A stretch of 64,000 nucleotides of DNA, taken from positions 249,591-313,590 of the forward strand of contig NW_022985193.1 of NCBI RefSeq assembly GCF_010093535.1, read 5' to 3'. Shown here piece by piece: positions 23,903-35,529 of this stretch. The translations under genes and the position numbers were made by a program. Source of the DNA: Lindgomyces ingoldianus (Eukaryota > Ascomycota > Dothideomycetes > Pleosporales > Lindgomycetaceae). The notes below the pieces were generated by a model. It ran no database searches and was not told the DNA's origin. It was given only the letters and a program-made list of their open reading frames with translations. How positions within the stretch are numbered: position 1 is the stretch's first letter; each line of letters opens with the position of its first letter.

Positions 23903-26732
23903 ATGTCTACAGAGGTCTTCCAGATTGTCCCTCAGCCTTCGTTCCACGGGGAAACTCCGATCAAACGAAGCGGTCGAACGAAGCGAGTCTATCGCTGTAA
24001 ACACTGTGCTAGGCAATTCAAGCGCTCCGAGCATTGCGCTCGCCACGAGCGAGTGCATACCCATGAGCGTCCCTTTCCATGTAGCTTCTGTGATCGAAGA
24101 TACGCTCGCAAGTCTGTCTTCTCGAATTGCTACGCTGAAGATGTTGCTAACTTCTCGTTAAGGGATTTAGTCAAACGACACGAGCGATCTCTGCACGCAG
24201 AAGAATATCAGGCTGCGCATCCGACAGAATTCCAAAAGAGGCCCTTCAATTCCGAGAAGGACCATACAACCACCCCGGAAGGTTTCCGAGTCAAACCATT
24301 AACCCAGCAGAAACTGTCAGCTTCAATGGAGCGCTCAGAACCTAGCCAGAGCCCGAGTTCTCCTTTGACTCCGCCAAATGAGAACCTTGCAATTGGGTTG
24401 AATGAGCCTCTGGACAGTCTCCACACTCACCCTAAAACAATGACTCCACCTATGTACGGCATCAATGAAGCATTCTTTCCGCATGAAAGACAGTGCCCTC
24501 TAGACCAGTATTCACCTCTTGCATCGCCGACGGAACAAGGCCAAGACACAGTCCTCTCAATCCCGCCTGGGAATCCATTCGAGACCTTCGTCGGCATCGA
24601 TTATGACCCCATTCATCTCCCGCCAGACCTCAAAGTAGTTACACAATGCGTCGATGATGCAAGTCAGTCCTCTTACACACAACCCCGAATCGATGTGGAT
24701 CCTTTCTTACTTCTCGACGATGGCCAAAGGTTGCAAGAGATAGCAGTAGTTGAATCACGACGCAAGGTTGGTCTACAAATGGACGAGCATTTACGAGATC
24801 AGAGCAGACCTTCCCATATTAGCCACGAGCCTACCACCCTGAGAAATAGTATCCCTTCCCCTCACTTGTCTAGTATATCCCCAGGACCCTTGACCTTATT
24901 CGGTATCGACGATCCTTGGCCTCTTTTTGTGCTAGAGCAGGGGCATGATTATATGGAACACTCTCCCAGAGTGCAGAGGGAACAATGCTCTGAATTGCCA
25001 AAATATACTTTTGACGAATGGATCCACCAAAAAATATGTGAGGATGCCTATACACGCACACCTGTCGGTGACGCTACAGCCGCGCTGCTTCCAAGCATCA
25101 ACGACCTGAATAGCTTTTTTTCAGGATATGTGGAGTGTTTCCATCGACACTTTCCCATAGTTCATCTTCCCTCGTTTGACCTAACAGAAACACCAAGCCC
25201 CTTAATTTTTGCCATATGCAGTATTGGCGCTCAATACCGTCTTGATAGACGTAAAGCAAAGAATTTGTTTGCGCTAGCGGGCACAATGAGCTCATATGTA
25301 AGGGTGTACCACCTAAATTAGTTTCAGAATTAACGCTGCATAGGCTCTTCGGGCTGGATTGCCTATCGCTACTGGTACACCAAAACCTGCTCCTATATGG
25401 GTTATGCAAACAAGAGTTTTACTTTCTTTGTGTGGGATCTTTAGCGGGTATGTTCATCCGCACTCGCGTGGTTGGGCCGGTTAATCGACTAACATGCCCT
25501 CAGGAAAACCAATGTAGTCCTGCGAACAGTAGAAAATCTTGGCCTTTTTGCAATAGATTACAGACTTAGACGATCTCTGCTGAGTACGCCTCAAGAATCT
25601 CAATTGGATTGGGAAGAGTGGATTAGTAGAGAGTCCAGCAAACGGCTTCTATGCGGGATGTTTATTGTCAGCAACCTAATTTCAACAAGTTTCGGTATTA
25701 ATCCTGGGTTTTCCCACACACAGGATCTGGAATTTGAAGTCCTTGACGAAGAGAAGCTCTGGAACGCGCGTTCGGCACAAGAATGGATGGAGCTTAGAGG
25801 GACCCAGTCAGCACCAATTGGCATTACCGTTCGAGATGCAATGGCGGATCTCGTCTTTACAGATCAGCCTGAAAACCAAACTCAGCCGTACCACATCTCT
25901 GGTTTTACAATGCTGCTTATCACGCACGCAGTCAATATCCATATGTGGAGTTTGCTCCAGTTTACGGATGTATCCCGCCTTCATTACTCCGACAAATCTC
26001 CTTCTTCAGGCATACACACTGCTTTATTGGCCTCGGCATTTTCCACGCTTTCAAGATGTCATCAGGTCATTATTAGTGTGAGAGGAGGAGAAAATCATAG
26101 CACCACTTGGAGCGATACAGAAGGGCCACTTATGTTCAACTGCCAGGCGTTATTGCGAATTGCACATATTCGGCTATTCACTGACATTCGCGCGTTCAAC
26201 CGGCTCACCCTGCTCACGGACAATCCAGAAGACATTCTAAGGGCGGTAAAAGAATACGCCGAAGCTCCACAACAACGCAGCGCAAACCTCACAAAGGCTA
26301 TAATGAAAGCCTATGAGGGTTTTTTGGCACCTATTAAGATTGGACACCTACTGGTCAGGAAGACTGCTGCACTGAGTTGGAGTATTGAGCATGCGGTTGC
26401 AGGGTGGGATGCAGGTATGCAACTTCTCCAAAGCCTGATATTTATAGCTAACCGGTCTTTAAGCACTGCTCCTTACCAAGTGGGTTCATACCATTGAGAC
26501 CGAAGCACTAATTCTACCCCCGGATGCTGAAGAGGATTGCATTCTCGGAGGATTAAAAGGGCTTCTCGTGGAAGTTGAAAGCGACTATGATGGCAGTGGC
26601 TCTCTTGCCGCAGCAATTGCACGTATCTGGTCGTCATTTCTCAGCGATGTCTGGGTATGGGGAGTGACTCCGCGGATGGGGAACATTCTCCAACAATTAG
26701 CACTCGCGTATGAAAACCGCTTTCATCCTTAA
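23903..26732 (+). CDS. C2H2 zinc-finger transcription factor with fungal-specific regulatory domain
   Basis: Five exons: 23903-24111, 24163-25297, 25344-25447, 25504-26414 and 26464-26732; 875 aa from MSTEV, or 927 aa from an in-frame ATG at 23747. Residues about 30-85 hold two C2H2 fingers: YRCKHCARQFKRSEHCARHERVH and PFPCSFCDRRYARKDLVKRHERSLH. The second half resembles the fungal_trans regulatory domain (PSFDLTETPSPLIFAICSIGAQYR, AALLLTKWVHTIETEAL, DVWVWGVTPRMGNIL near the end). Intron 1 is 51 nt, a multiple of three, has no in-frame stop and lies inside the second finger, so its retention would destroy that finger without truncation. The gene borders the accessory metabolic block and is its only obvious regulator. 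The targets are unknown. Confidence 0.85.
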
Positions 26733-26933
26733 TGCCCGTTAATTGAAGAGTTCGCCATGAGATTCAGGGAGCCTGAACTGATATCATAATGACGGGAACT
26801 CGGGATAGGCGGCCACGTTCAAGTTCGATGGCTGTTAGATCGGATATCGATTGGAACGACGGTTCAACATAATATCATCCTACTACGAGAATCCACGTTA
26901 TTACTATGCAAGGCAAGAACCCGTCCATTTCAC

Positions 26934-27861
26934 TCAGCTCTCTACGGTATCATCCTGTCTTAGCGCTCCCAGAAAGGAAAGAAAGGCACCTTGACACTTC
27001 TCAGCCTGGGTCACGTATATCTCATGACCTGGACCGCTGATTATTTCCATCCTGGCACCAGGTATTTGTTGTTGAAGCTGCTGCTGCTCCTTCAGTGTCG
27101 TCGCAGCACTCTGAGAAGGTGCTAATATGAGCGTGGGTATTCCTATCTTCGACAGGTACGGTCGAGCATCCAAAGTCGATAGAAACTGTGCATAACCAGC
27201 AAGGCCCTCACCGTCGCTAACGCTTATTTGGTCAAGATACCATGGGAGGTATCCCTGGTCTACTATGGGTATTGTTCCTGGTATGTTGCTTAATGCCTCA
27301 GCCCAACCCCGCGAACCGAGCTCTCGACATGCAGCCGGCCAGTCTTTCTTGTGGAAAGCGAATAGTTTGAGGGCCGGTTCTGGGAGATGCGTAGGAGTTG
27401 AGCATACTGTTAGCGAATGGAGCCGATTTGGATGTCTGCAATTCGTTAGAAGGATTTACCTTCTGAAAGGATTTCCAGCGCTCATACCTGGCGGCCAGTA
27501 TTTCCCCAAGCATTCCTCCTGTCGACTCTCCCAGAAAGTGGACCTTCTTGACTCCCAAATGATCCAGCGTATCTATGATTTCCTCGAGGATCGTATCCAA
27601 CGTGTATTCATATTTTTCTCCGAATTTGGGATAGCTCGAATAACCATGCCCGCGTAGATCCCTTCGGATGACATAGTATTGGCGTGCGAGGACAGGAATC
27701 CAATGGTACCAGAATTCTGCGTGGCGGCCGAATCCGTGCTGGATGAGGATTGTTTCGTGTGATTTCCAGGGGTCTGCAAAGCTGGTCAGGATGTAGTGGG
27801 ACCTTTGGCCGTTGGAGTGGCGCACGTAGGTTCGGCCTTCAGAATCTCTTTCCAGGGGCAT
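26934..27861 (-). CDS. Alpha/beta hydrolase
   Basis: Two exons: 27861-27488 and 27435-26934, joined across a 52-nt GTATGA...GCAG intron; 291 aa. The fold is plain: ILIQHGFGRHAEFW (oxyanion strand), RRDLRGHGYSS, the nucleophile elbow FLGESTGGM with Ser113, HPNRLHSLTVCSTPTHLPEPA, and the late GPGHEIYVTQAE with His262. The ATG at 27861 was chosen because the earlier frame begins only at a TTG. Substrate is open; lactonase, esterase and ring-cleavage (C-C) hydrolase members share this layout. It is convergent with the regulator upstream (200 bp between stop codons) and divergent from the carboxylesterase, with which it shares a 722-bp intergenic region. Confidence 0.9.
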
Positions 27862-28583
27862 ATTTAGCTGCAATTGTCGACTTAAATACCGGAGAATGTC
27901 TTTTGTTGCGCTAAATTTGATACTGTTGTAAATATATGTTGCGTCGCCAAAAGGTCAACCTCCCAGCTAGCACAGCAGAAGGATATATATAGGCGGATAA
28001 TTGTATGCGGCAATATAGGTAAGAAGTGTGAAATTTTTCAAACTGCGGTCGAACTTTCAATAACGCTAAATCTTCGCTGCCTGATCATCATCACATCAGA
28101 ATTTTTTTTTTTGTGCAAAGCAGAAGCTCTCCAATTTGAACTCATCTGCTAACAATGCCCAGGTAAGCACCCCGCACTTGCCCCACCATGGGGAGTTCGA
28201 ACTTGAGTCACATTTATGCTTAGCCACAATCACCCCTTACTTCGTCATATCTGAACAGTCTTCATGTCGGCTTCTGCTCGAGCCGTCATCCGAGCAAGAT
28301 ACAAGAAGAATGGGCATTATTTGTTCCCGCGTACTAATGTCTCACTTACCTCGCTCTTTCCAGACTACTAATTATTGGTTTCATCATCTCGACGCGTGGC
28401 GAATGAGGCGATACGACTCGGCGCCGAGCGCCAACACGAGGAATGTGTAACACAGAATCGTTGATATGGGAACTCACTCCACCTCACCTTTGCATCATTA
28501 TAAAGCCGCCTATATGTCTCATGATATGAGGCCCCTTATCTCTTCTTCGATATCGAACTGGTGACTATAGAACACAGAAGCTA
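27862..28583. promoter_or_regulatory. Divergent promoter region of alpha/beta hydrolase and carboxylesterase
   Basis: The region holds TATA-like boxes pointing both ways. TATATATA at about 27983-27991 lies roughly 125 bp from the hydrolase ATG, and TATAAAG at 28499-28505 lies 79 bp before the carboxylesterase ATG. A short poly-T run sits near 28104. TATA boxes are rare among the housekeeping genes here, so they suggest inducible transcription. Confidence 0.5.
28499..28505 (+). promoter_or_regulatory. TATA box of the carboxylesterase gene
   Basis: TATAAAG begins 85 nt before the ATG at 28584, a normal spacing for a fungal TATA promoter. Confidence 0.5.
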
Positions 28584-30335
28584 ATGGCAACACTGAAGAC
28601 CGCTTTTGGGGAGTTTCGAGGTAAAAGGAGTGATTTTGTGGTGCAATATCTTGGAATTAAGTATGCGAGTTTGAAAGACCAGTTATCGGCGCCGGAGATG
28701 GTAGACAGGTATGAGAGTGAAGTTGTGGATGCTTCGGAGTTTGGGTGAGTCTCTAGATCTTGTCAGTTCTCTGCACCGGACTTGATGCTGAATATCGTAG
28801 ACCCAAATGCATCGCCACAGATGCTTGCGAGTACGAACAAACCTTTCTCATTCAGCAGCGACTAGAAATCCCAAAATCTCCTCCCATGTCTGGCCTTGAG
28901 TCTCTCAATCTCAACATCACGGTGCCAGACATTCCGAACACAAGACCGCTTCCAGTGATGGTCTTCATTCATGGCGGAGGTTATAGCATTGGTTCCAATT
29001 ACTGGCCGCAGTATGACCCCGCACGGTTTGTCAAGCTATCCATAGAACAAGGACGTCCGGTCATTGTTGTCAACATCAAGTAAGTAACAACTGCATTGCT
29101 ACCACTGAGCCTGTCTCACTCGGTGTAGCTATCGCCTAGGAGTGCTAGGCAACTTGACTTCTGAAGAGCTCCACAGAGCCGGATACCCAGGAAATAATAG
29201 CCTCCGTGACCAAAAGTGTGCTTTGCAATGGATCAAATTTCATATTGAGGGGTTTGGAGGAGATCCTGAGAATGTTACGGCTTTTGGGGAGAGTGCAGGA
29301 GCCAGTAAGATCTTGCAGCCTCCTGTTTTCTAACCGATGCTGAACTTTATAGTTTCCGTCCTCAACCAATTGTACTCCGAAGACCCACTATTTAAGAGGG
29401 GCATCAGCATGTCCGGCACACCGATCATGCTCAAGCCACTCCCCCCTTCGGTCACTGAGATTGCGTACGGGAAGATCATGAAAGAGCTCGCGCTTGAAAA
29501 CGCCACTGCTGAGGAACGAATCCGGCGACTCTTGACAATTGAGCCCGATGAACTTGTCGCAAAGACTCCGATGGCAGTTCCACTTTTGCCTTATCTGGAC
29601 GGTGAGATCATCCCCACCATGGCATCTTTCGAAAAGCTCTCGAGTACCGCAAACCGACCAGATTTCTCTATTCCTGGAAGTCAATGGTGCACTGACCTTA
29701 TGATTGGCCATTGCCAGCACGATGGTAATGTCTTCATGTTCATGGGTCTCGAGTCTCGCAAAGCCGGCATCGCAGCAGCATTCTGCTCCTCCCTCACTAA
29801 AAACCTCTCTAGCCCAGCTGCTGCTGGGGCAGTTCTCCAAGCCTACAAGATTTCTCCGTCAACATCAGACGATGAAGCTATGAAAGCTCTGTTATCTTTC
29901 ACAACCGATATTGCATACTACGCCCCGGCGCTAGCGTATGCTCGGTTCTGGCCCGGCAGGACGTTCTACTACCAATTCAACGAGCCCAATCCCTGGGACG
30001 GCCCGGCTAAAGGTCTTGCAAACCACATGCTAGATGCTGCCTTTCTCTTCCAGAACTATAACAACAAGCTTTCACCGGAGGCCTGCGAGGTAGCTGTTGA
30101 GCTAGCTAAAGACTTCATCTGTTTCGCAAATGGTCTGCCGCCATGGGAGGAGTTCAACGATGCGAAAGGAAATGTACGTATCTACGGACCGAGCAAGACT
30201 TGGATCACAGGTATGGGGGACTATAATGGGTGGTATAATGGCAGAAAAGATACGCTGTTCAAGCTACAAGAAGAGGGCAACGTTGACTTGGATGAGCTGA
30301 GCCTAGCATGGGATAAATTTTTGGCAGGGCAATGA
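28584..30335 (+). CDS. Type-B carboxylesterase
   Basis: Four exons: 28584-28744, 28801-29079, 29129-29304 and 29353-30335; 532 aa with all phases closing. Members of this family cleave carboxylic esters. The oxyanion-hole motif is VMVFIHGGGYSIGS (about 110-123). NYRLGVLG follows, and the nucleophile elbow GESAGA carries Ser202. An acidic partner is likely in GHCQHDGNVF, and a His occurs in GLANHMLDAAF. The last intron interrupts the codon just after the GESAGA motif. There is no signal peptide, so the enzyme is probably intracellular, unlike secreted lipases of this family. It is divergent from the alpha/beta hydrolase and followed by the remains of a carboxymuconolactone decarboxylase. Confidence 0.93.
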
Positions 30336-30529
30336 AGACTTCAAAATAGCAGGATGCCACCGAAGAGTTCAGGATATGACGAAAGTCGGGGTGATTTTTC
30401 TATAACAATGCTGAGTTTGGCGAAATAGGTCCGTTTGGTTAACCTTTAATGCCTTCATGACATCCGGGGCTGCAGTGTAACAGCTGTTTTCATAGTGGTA
30501 CCTTTTCCATATGAGAAATGAGGGAACCA

Positions 30530-31045
30530 CTAAAGCTTCGACTTAACCTTCCTTTCCTTATCCGCTACCTCTTTCTTAGACTCTTTATTCACCCTCTCCG
30601 CAACCCTAAGCGCTTCCAAAATGGCTTAACCTCACTAGCGGATGTATTCTATAGTAAGCCACACGACACTCACTTGCTAGCAATCCGCAATAGCCACCAA
30701 CTTGTATCAAAGGCTCTCTAATCTCCACCTCTATTAACCCATTCTTCAATGCCTCTCTTACATGCACACCAATCTAGTACTTCTGTTCAGGGCACAAACT
30801 ATACTTAGGTTAATTAAACTCCTCTACTTACGATCAAAACTAGGGCGCGTCCGTATTCACTCCCATCCAATTTCTGTAGCAATTTCTTGGAGTGGACGGG
30901 GAAAGTCTGAGGAATGTCGTTTCAGAGAGCGATCGACATACTCGTCACAGGCGACTTCCTGACGAAGTTTGATGCCCTCTTCAAAGAGGGTGTTGTGGGC
31001 GTCTTGGATAGCGTTTGGAGGATGACACTGTCGTAACAAACCCCA
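30530..31045 (-). pseudogene. Broken carboxymuconolactone decarboxylase
   Basis: The minus strand from about 31045 reads NAIQDAHNTLFEEGIKLRQ, DEYVDRSL, DFPRPLQEIATEIGW, then TRPSFDRK, RSLINLSIVCALNRST, VREALKNGLIEVEIREPLIQ and, after a still well-formed GTGAGT...TTAAG intron, EALRVAERV to a stop at 30530. This is the order of blocks in the 4-carboxymuconolactone decarboxylase / AhpD family. The copy is disabled: a TGA follows the IGWE block, a TAG interrupts the DRK-RSL block, and the frame slips before the VREALKNG segment. The usual family IWTRP segment is IRTRP here. The family includes an enzyme of the beta-ketoadipate route for aromatics. The C-terminal Lys-rich extension is intact. The 5' end cannot be placed exactly. 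Confidence 0.75.
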
Positions 31046-31446
31046 TGACTTAATTGATCCAATATTCAGGTGGAGAGCACTGTGGATGTTCTTGTGACGT
31101 TTTATGTTACCCCAAATTCATCTCCCTGCTATGCAATACCCCGCAGCTTTCAGGAAGGGCCTAGTGAGGGGGCGTGCGGTACTATTCCGTCCCATCTCCC
31201 GAACATTATGTGGGGTCAATCAGACTCCACAGCACTCGCATCAGACCAAATACGAAGGGAGAACGGGCAGAATGAAGTGAATTGCCGCGATGCGCCCGAA
31301 GGGGCCGCTATACTCAATCTTGCTAATTCACCTCTCTTTCCATTCCTCTCGTCAATTAACCCTACTTTGTCTTAGACACCCCCTTTGGATTTGAGAACCA
31401 TAAAGATATCTAAACCTCCAGAAGAGAAGGCCAGACACAGCAGAAC
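31046..31446. other. Intergenic region before the SDR gene
   Basis: It contains the presumed 5' end of the broken decarboxylase (minus) and the promoter of the short-chain dehydrogenase (plus). No other gene is visible. Confidence 0.4.
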
Positions 31447-32352
31447 ATGTCAAAACCCGTAGGCATCGTAACCGGCGCAGGCTCCGGCATCGGGCTCGCA
31501 GTAGCCACGCACCTTGTATCAAAAGGCTACAAAGTCGTCATCGCAGAAATGAATGCAGCGACTGGGTCCGCAGCCGCAGAATCTCTCGGGCCCGACGCCA
31601 AATTCATCCAAACCGATGTATCCTCCTACCTTGCACAGGCGCGACTCTTCAAGGAGGCATATGAATGGGGGGGGAATCGACTGGATTTCTGCCACGCAAA
31701 TGCTGGTATTGATGATAGGCAGTATTTGTACGATCAGAATGAGGAGTTGGATGAGGCGGGTTTGGTGAAGCCACTGAATACAAAGAGTATGCAGGTTAAT
31801 CTTGAAGCAGTTATTCAGGGGCTATGGTTGTTTAAGTATTATGTGAGGAGGAGTAAGGAGGCGGGTGGTGGGAAGGGGAAGTTTGTTGCAACAAGTAGTG
31901 CGGCGGGATTGTAGTATGTACACCCCCAGGCTAGGACTATGGAGTGCTGGTGCTGATGCAGGAGCAGTATGATGACTACGAATCCCCAGTATACGTCCAG
32001 CAAGTATGGAGTTGTGGGCTTGACGCGTGCTGCAGGTCCTGTCTTCGTTAAGGAAGGGATCACAGTGAACTGTATCTGCCCAGGCTTTATACCAACAAAC
32101 CTCTGTCCTCCACACGTGCTAGAACTTTGGCCAAAGGAACATATCACACCCCTATCAACAGCTACGAAAGCAATTGATGCGTTCTTGGGCGACGATACAA
32201 TGACTGGACAGACAGTGGAACTTAGCTTGGACCAGTTATATTTTAGACAGATGCCCGAATGGGCAAACGATAGTCAGAAATGGATTGGGACGGAGAGCTT
32301 GGCCTTTTGGGAGGAAGCGTATGCAAAGGTGCCGCAGAAGGCTGGGTATTAA
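31447..32352 (+). CDS. Short-chain dehydrogenase/reductase (SDR)
   Basis: Two exons: 31447-31913 and 31968-32352, joined in phase 2 across a 54-nt GTATGT...GCAG intron; 283 aa. The Rossmann motif TGAGSGIG is at residues 9-16, HANAG forms the NAG motif, Ser150/151 lies in ATSSAAGLY, and the catalytic pair is Tyr164 and Lys168 in YTSSK. ITVNCICPGFIPTNL is the usual post-catalytic block. It is an NAD(P)-dependent oxidoreductase of the classical 15-hydroxyprostaglandin-dehydrogenase-like type; the substrate cannot be read from sequence. Its 3' end faces the P450 gene 86 bp away (convergent). Confidence 0.93.
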
Positions 32353-32438
32353 GTATGCCATTTCTTGGCTCTTCACTGCGACCAACCCACAATGAAAATA
32401 ATCACAATAGACAAAGTGGTATGGAAGAACTGCAGAAA

Positions 32439-34223
32439 TCAAAAATCGAGTCCCTCCCTTTCCGCCTCCATGAATGCCTGCCTCATGATCTCCGCATATT
32501 TCTTAGATCTTGGCTTAATTTCGCAGTCAAATGGCTCCGGTACCGACATGAAACCCCTGACCATTGCCTGTGACGGTTCGATTAGCTGCCCATCTGGTCC
32601 ACGCTTCTTCGTAATATTGAAGCCCCATAACACTCGGGAAATGTTGATGTAAAGCGATCGCTCTGCAACATGCACACCAGGACAAACTCGCCTACCGGCG
32701 CCATAGGTGAAGTGGTCTCGCTCATAAGGGTCCGAAGCGTTGATGTAATCAGCGGCTGGGAGAGGTCTGCTTAAATAGCGAGCTGGATCGAACGCATCTG
32801 GGTTTTCCCAGATCCGAGGGTCGCGATGAATGGCCCTAAGAATCTTCAGTTACAATCGGTCTAGATGCAGAGATAAATTGGGCTTACCACCAATTCAATA
32901 CAGCCACAGAGCCCTTGGGAATAAAGTAGCCATCATACCAATCGTCTTCAGATGTAGCGTGGGTCATCCCGAACTTATTGACCGGTCTCCATCTCAGAAC
33001 TTCTTTGATCAGACTCCGCACGTAAGGCAGATCTTGCTCATCATCCCAGGTTGGGAGCCGATCTGGGCCAACCACCTTGTCGAGCTCGTCTTGAGCTTTC
33101 TTCTGAGCATCAGGGAAGAGTACCATGCACAAGATGAAGTTGTTGAGCGTTGTGCCGGTAGTTTCAGATCCAGCTTCAATCAATCCCCCACAAGTATACG
33201 CCGCTGAAAGATCGTCAATACCATGTTTGGCCGGGTCGTTGAGATAGAAGGTCTTGGTAAAGCAGTCTCGGGCTTCCCCTTTGTCAGTCTCCCGTCGGAG
33301 CCGATTCCAGAGATCAAGGTAAATCCTGGAGTCGTGATCGAAAACGCGTTTCCCAAACGTACGCCAATTACCCATCAGCCATTCCGGGAGTGAAGAAAGT
33401 GAGGGGAAGCTATCAATAGCATGGGCACCCGGCGCGCTGTGTCGTATTAGTCTAAGCTTAGAAGTATAGTGAAGAGATTAGTTCCTTACGTCATCTCCGT
33501 AAAATTATCAATCACATCATATATCTTCTTAATCAAGGGATCTTCCCAAGAAGGAATCCGGTAGCCATAAGTGACAAGCATGATGACCGACGCCGAATAC
33601 CGCCGGTTCATAAGGTAGAAGTCCTTCGGGCTGTCCAGGAACTCAGTCAACAGCTGTTTAGACTCAAAATCTTGCACGGGCTGGTATTTGACTGATGTGT
33701 TAAGGTTGAGCAATGTATGGCTGTGTTTTCGGATGGACCTCCAGCGTGGGCCATAGGGCATGAAGAGTTGCCGTCGGCCAGCGCTGGCAACGTCTTGCGC
33801 CAAAGGCGCTGGGGAACGAGAAGAGTAGACACTGCTCTTCTTGTCCATGAGATCCTTGACAACTTTTGGGGAGGAAAGCCAAACAAAATCTGTGCCGCCG
33901 ATCTTGGTGTAGAAAAGGTCTCCGTATTGCTTATGCCAATCGATGACCTTTCCTCGAACAGCTTCAGTGTCGGCTAGGTCGAACATGTTTCCCACGAAGG
34001 GTAGACCCTTAGGCCCTGGAGGAAGTTTGCGCCTTCGAGAATCCTAGAGGCTTGTAAGTCTAGTTGTATATTAAACAGGGCTTGCTATACGTACCTTGAG
34101 GACATTAGGAACTAGGAAGAAGTAAACTGTAAACAATATGAGGAAAGGAGAAGAAACAAACAAACAGGCCTTCAATATTAAAGGCGAGAGAAGCGCCTGT
34201 TGGAGTATGCCTAGAACCTCCAT
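32439..34223 (-). CDS. Cytochrome P450 monooxygenase
   Basis: Four exons: 34223-34095, 34043-33490, 33436-32888 and 32835-32439; 542 aa with all phases closing. An N-terminal membrane anchor (about 10-42, ending FFLVPNVLK) leads to the Pro-rich hinge RRKLPPGPKGLPFVGNM. The I-helix is AGSETTGTT, the K-helix ExxR is EVLR in SLIKEVLRWRP, and PERF-like AFDPARYLS precedes the haem-binding loop FTYGAGRRVCPG with Cys462. The protein resembles fungal CYP2-like P450s of the O-methylsterigmatocystin-oxidoreductase type. It is endoplasmic-reticulum bound and needs P450 reductase. All diagnostic residues are present, in contrast to the broken P450 at 36-38 kb. Confidence 0.95.
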
Positions 34224-35529
34224 GAAGAAGACCGAAGGGAACTGGAATAAGGTGTTACTGGCTTCAGAGAGTGAACGTCAAAAGGCGAGACTGGTAAAGT
34301 ACCTAAACTTTTGAGATATACATTTACTCGGGCATGTGTCAGGTCAGCTATAGACTAACTCCAACTGCTGTCTAAAACTTGGGGATCTGCGTGTCCACTG
34401 CTGCTTGCCCCTCACCACTTGCACACCCCGCAAGCAAGATGCCCCACAATCCATGTGTCGTACAGCGTGCAAATGGACTGAGGTGTTTGATGAAACACCC
34501 ACGTGCTATTGCTTGTATATGGATATGGGTACTTTACGAGAGGGCTTCATAGAAGCACGAGATTATTTCGTGGGATAGTGAAACCTGGGTCTGGTGGTAG
34601 TCACCTTGTAAGGCTCCATATTTTTGGAACGCGAGAGACATTAGTGGAGACTACTAGAATGAGCAGGAAGTTCCAGTACGTTCAGGAGATCGACAGACGT
34701 TCACCGCTTCGATGCGATACTAGTCATCTAGGCAAATCACCTGGGTTGTCATTGTTGGGAGTGGCTGACATGAAAAGTGGCGTGCTTCAGGTGGTGGCGG
34801 CGGGTTCCGCAATGCAATGAGATCGCTTCCAAAGAGGCTCACAAGAGGGTCCCAAACCGTCAGAAAGTTGAATTAGGTGGTCTTTTATTGTGCAAACGAC
34901 TCTTCTCGATGGCACACTAACTTGGATGGAGAAAATTGCAAAAGAAATGATAGAGGATGATGATGTTGAGCACGGCGAGCTCCTACACCGCGAAAGCTGA
35001 TCAGGGAACCGAAACTTGATTGGCTGGACCTCAGAGAAGAGAGTTCAATCAGAATGGACTGAAAGCAATATGATTATTCTCGAATTTTTTCACGCATATT
35101 GATTACCACACATGTGGGAGACATTCTGACGAAAACTCAATCAAATCTATGGTGCAACGTTGTTGGTGAACGATCGAGTGGTTTTAGTGCGCCTTCGAGA
35201 ACTTTGAGGTGGTTCCACAGCTTCGCCTCACGATACTTGGCAAGTAACCTGACCTTGCGACAATATCACACAGTACGACAGATTTTCAATCGTATCTTAC
35301 GAGCAAATTCTACGGTGAAGGCATCCCACGCTGTGCAACTCTATCAGCCTTGCCATTCACTCTATAAAAGCCCCAGCTATGAAGGCAACAAGCGAATTCC
35401 ACTTCTATCATCATCAAGACATCAAAAGACATCGACAAAGCCTCATAGCTTTACACCAATCCCAGTCTACACGAATCACACAAACCACCAACTATCGACC
35501 TTCGAGTCATCGACATCAATAGCATCGAT
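34224..35529. other. Divergent intergenic region, no gene seen
   Basis: About 1.3 kb lies between the P450 start and the small unknown gene. Frames here are short and without motifs. A good TATA box (TATAAAAG, 35363-35370) lies in front of the small gene, whose 5' UTR then appears A/C-rich (repeated CATCA-type triplets at 35405-35530). Confidence 0.5.
35363..35370 (+). promoter_or_regulatory. TATA box of the small unknown gene
   Basis: TATAAAAG is a strong TATA match 160 nt before the ATG at 35530, leaving room for a 5' UTR of about 100-130 nt. Confidence 0.5.
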
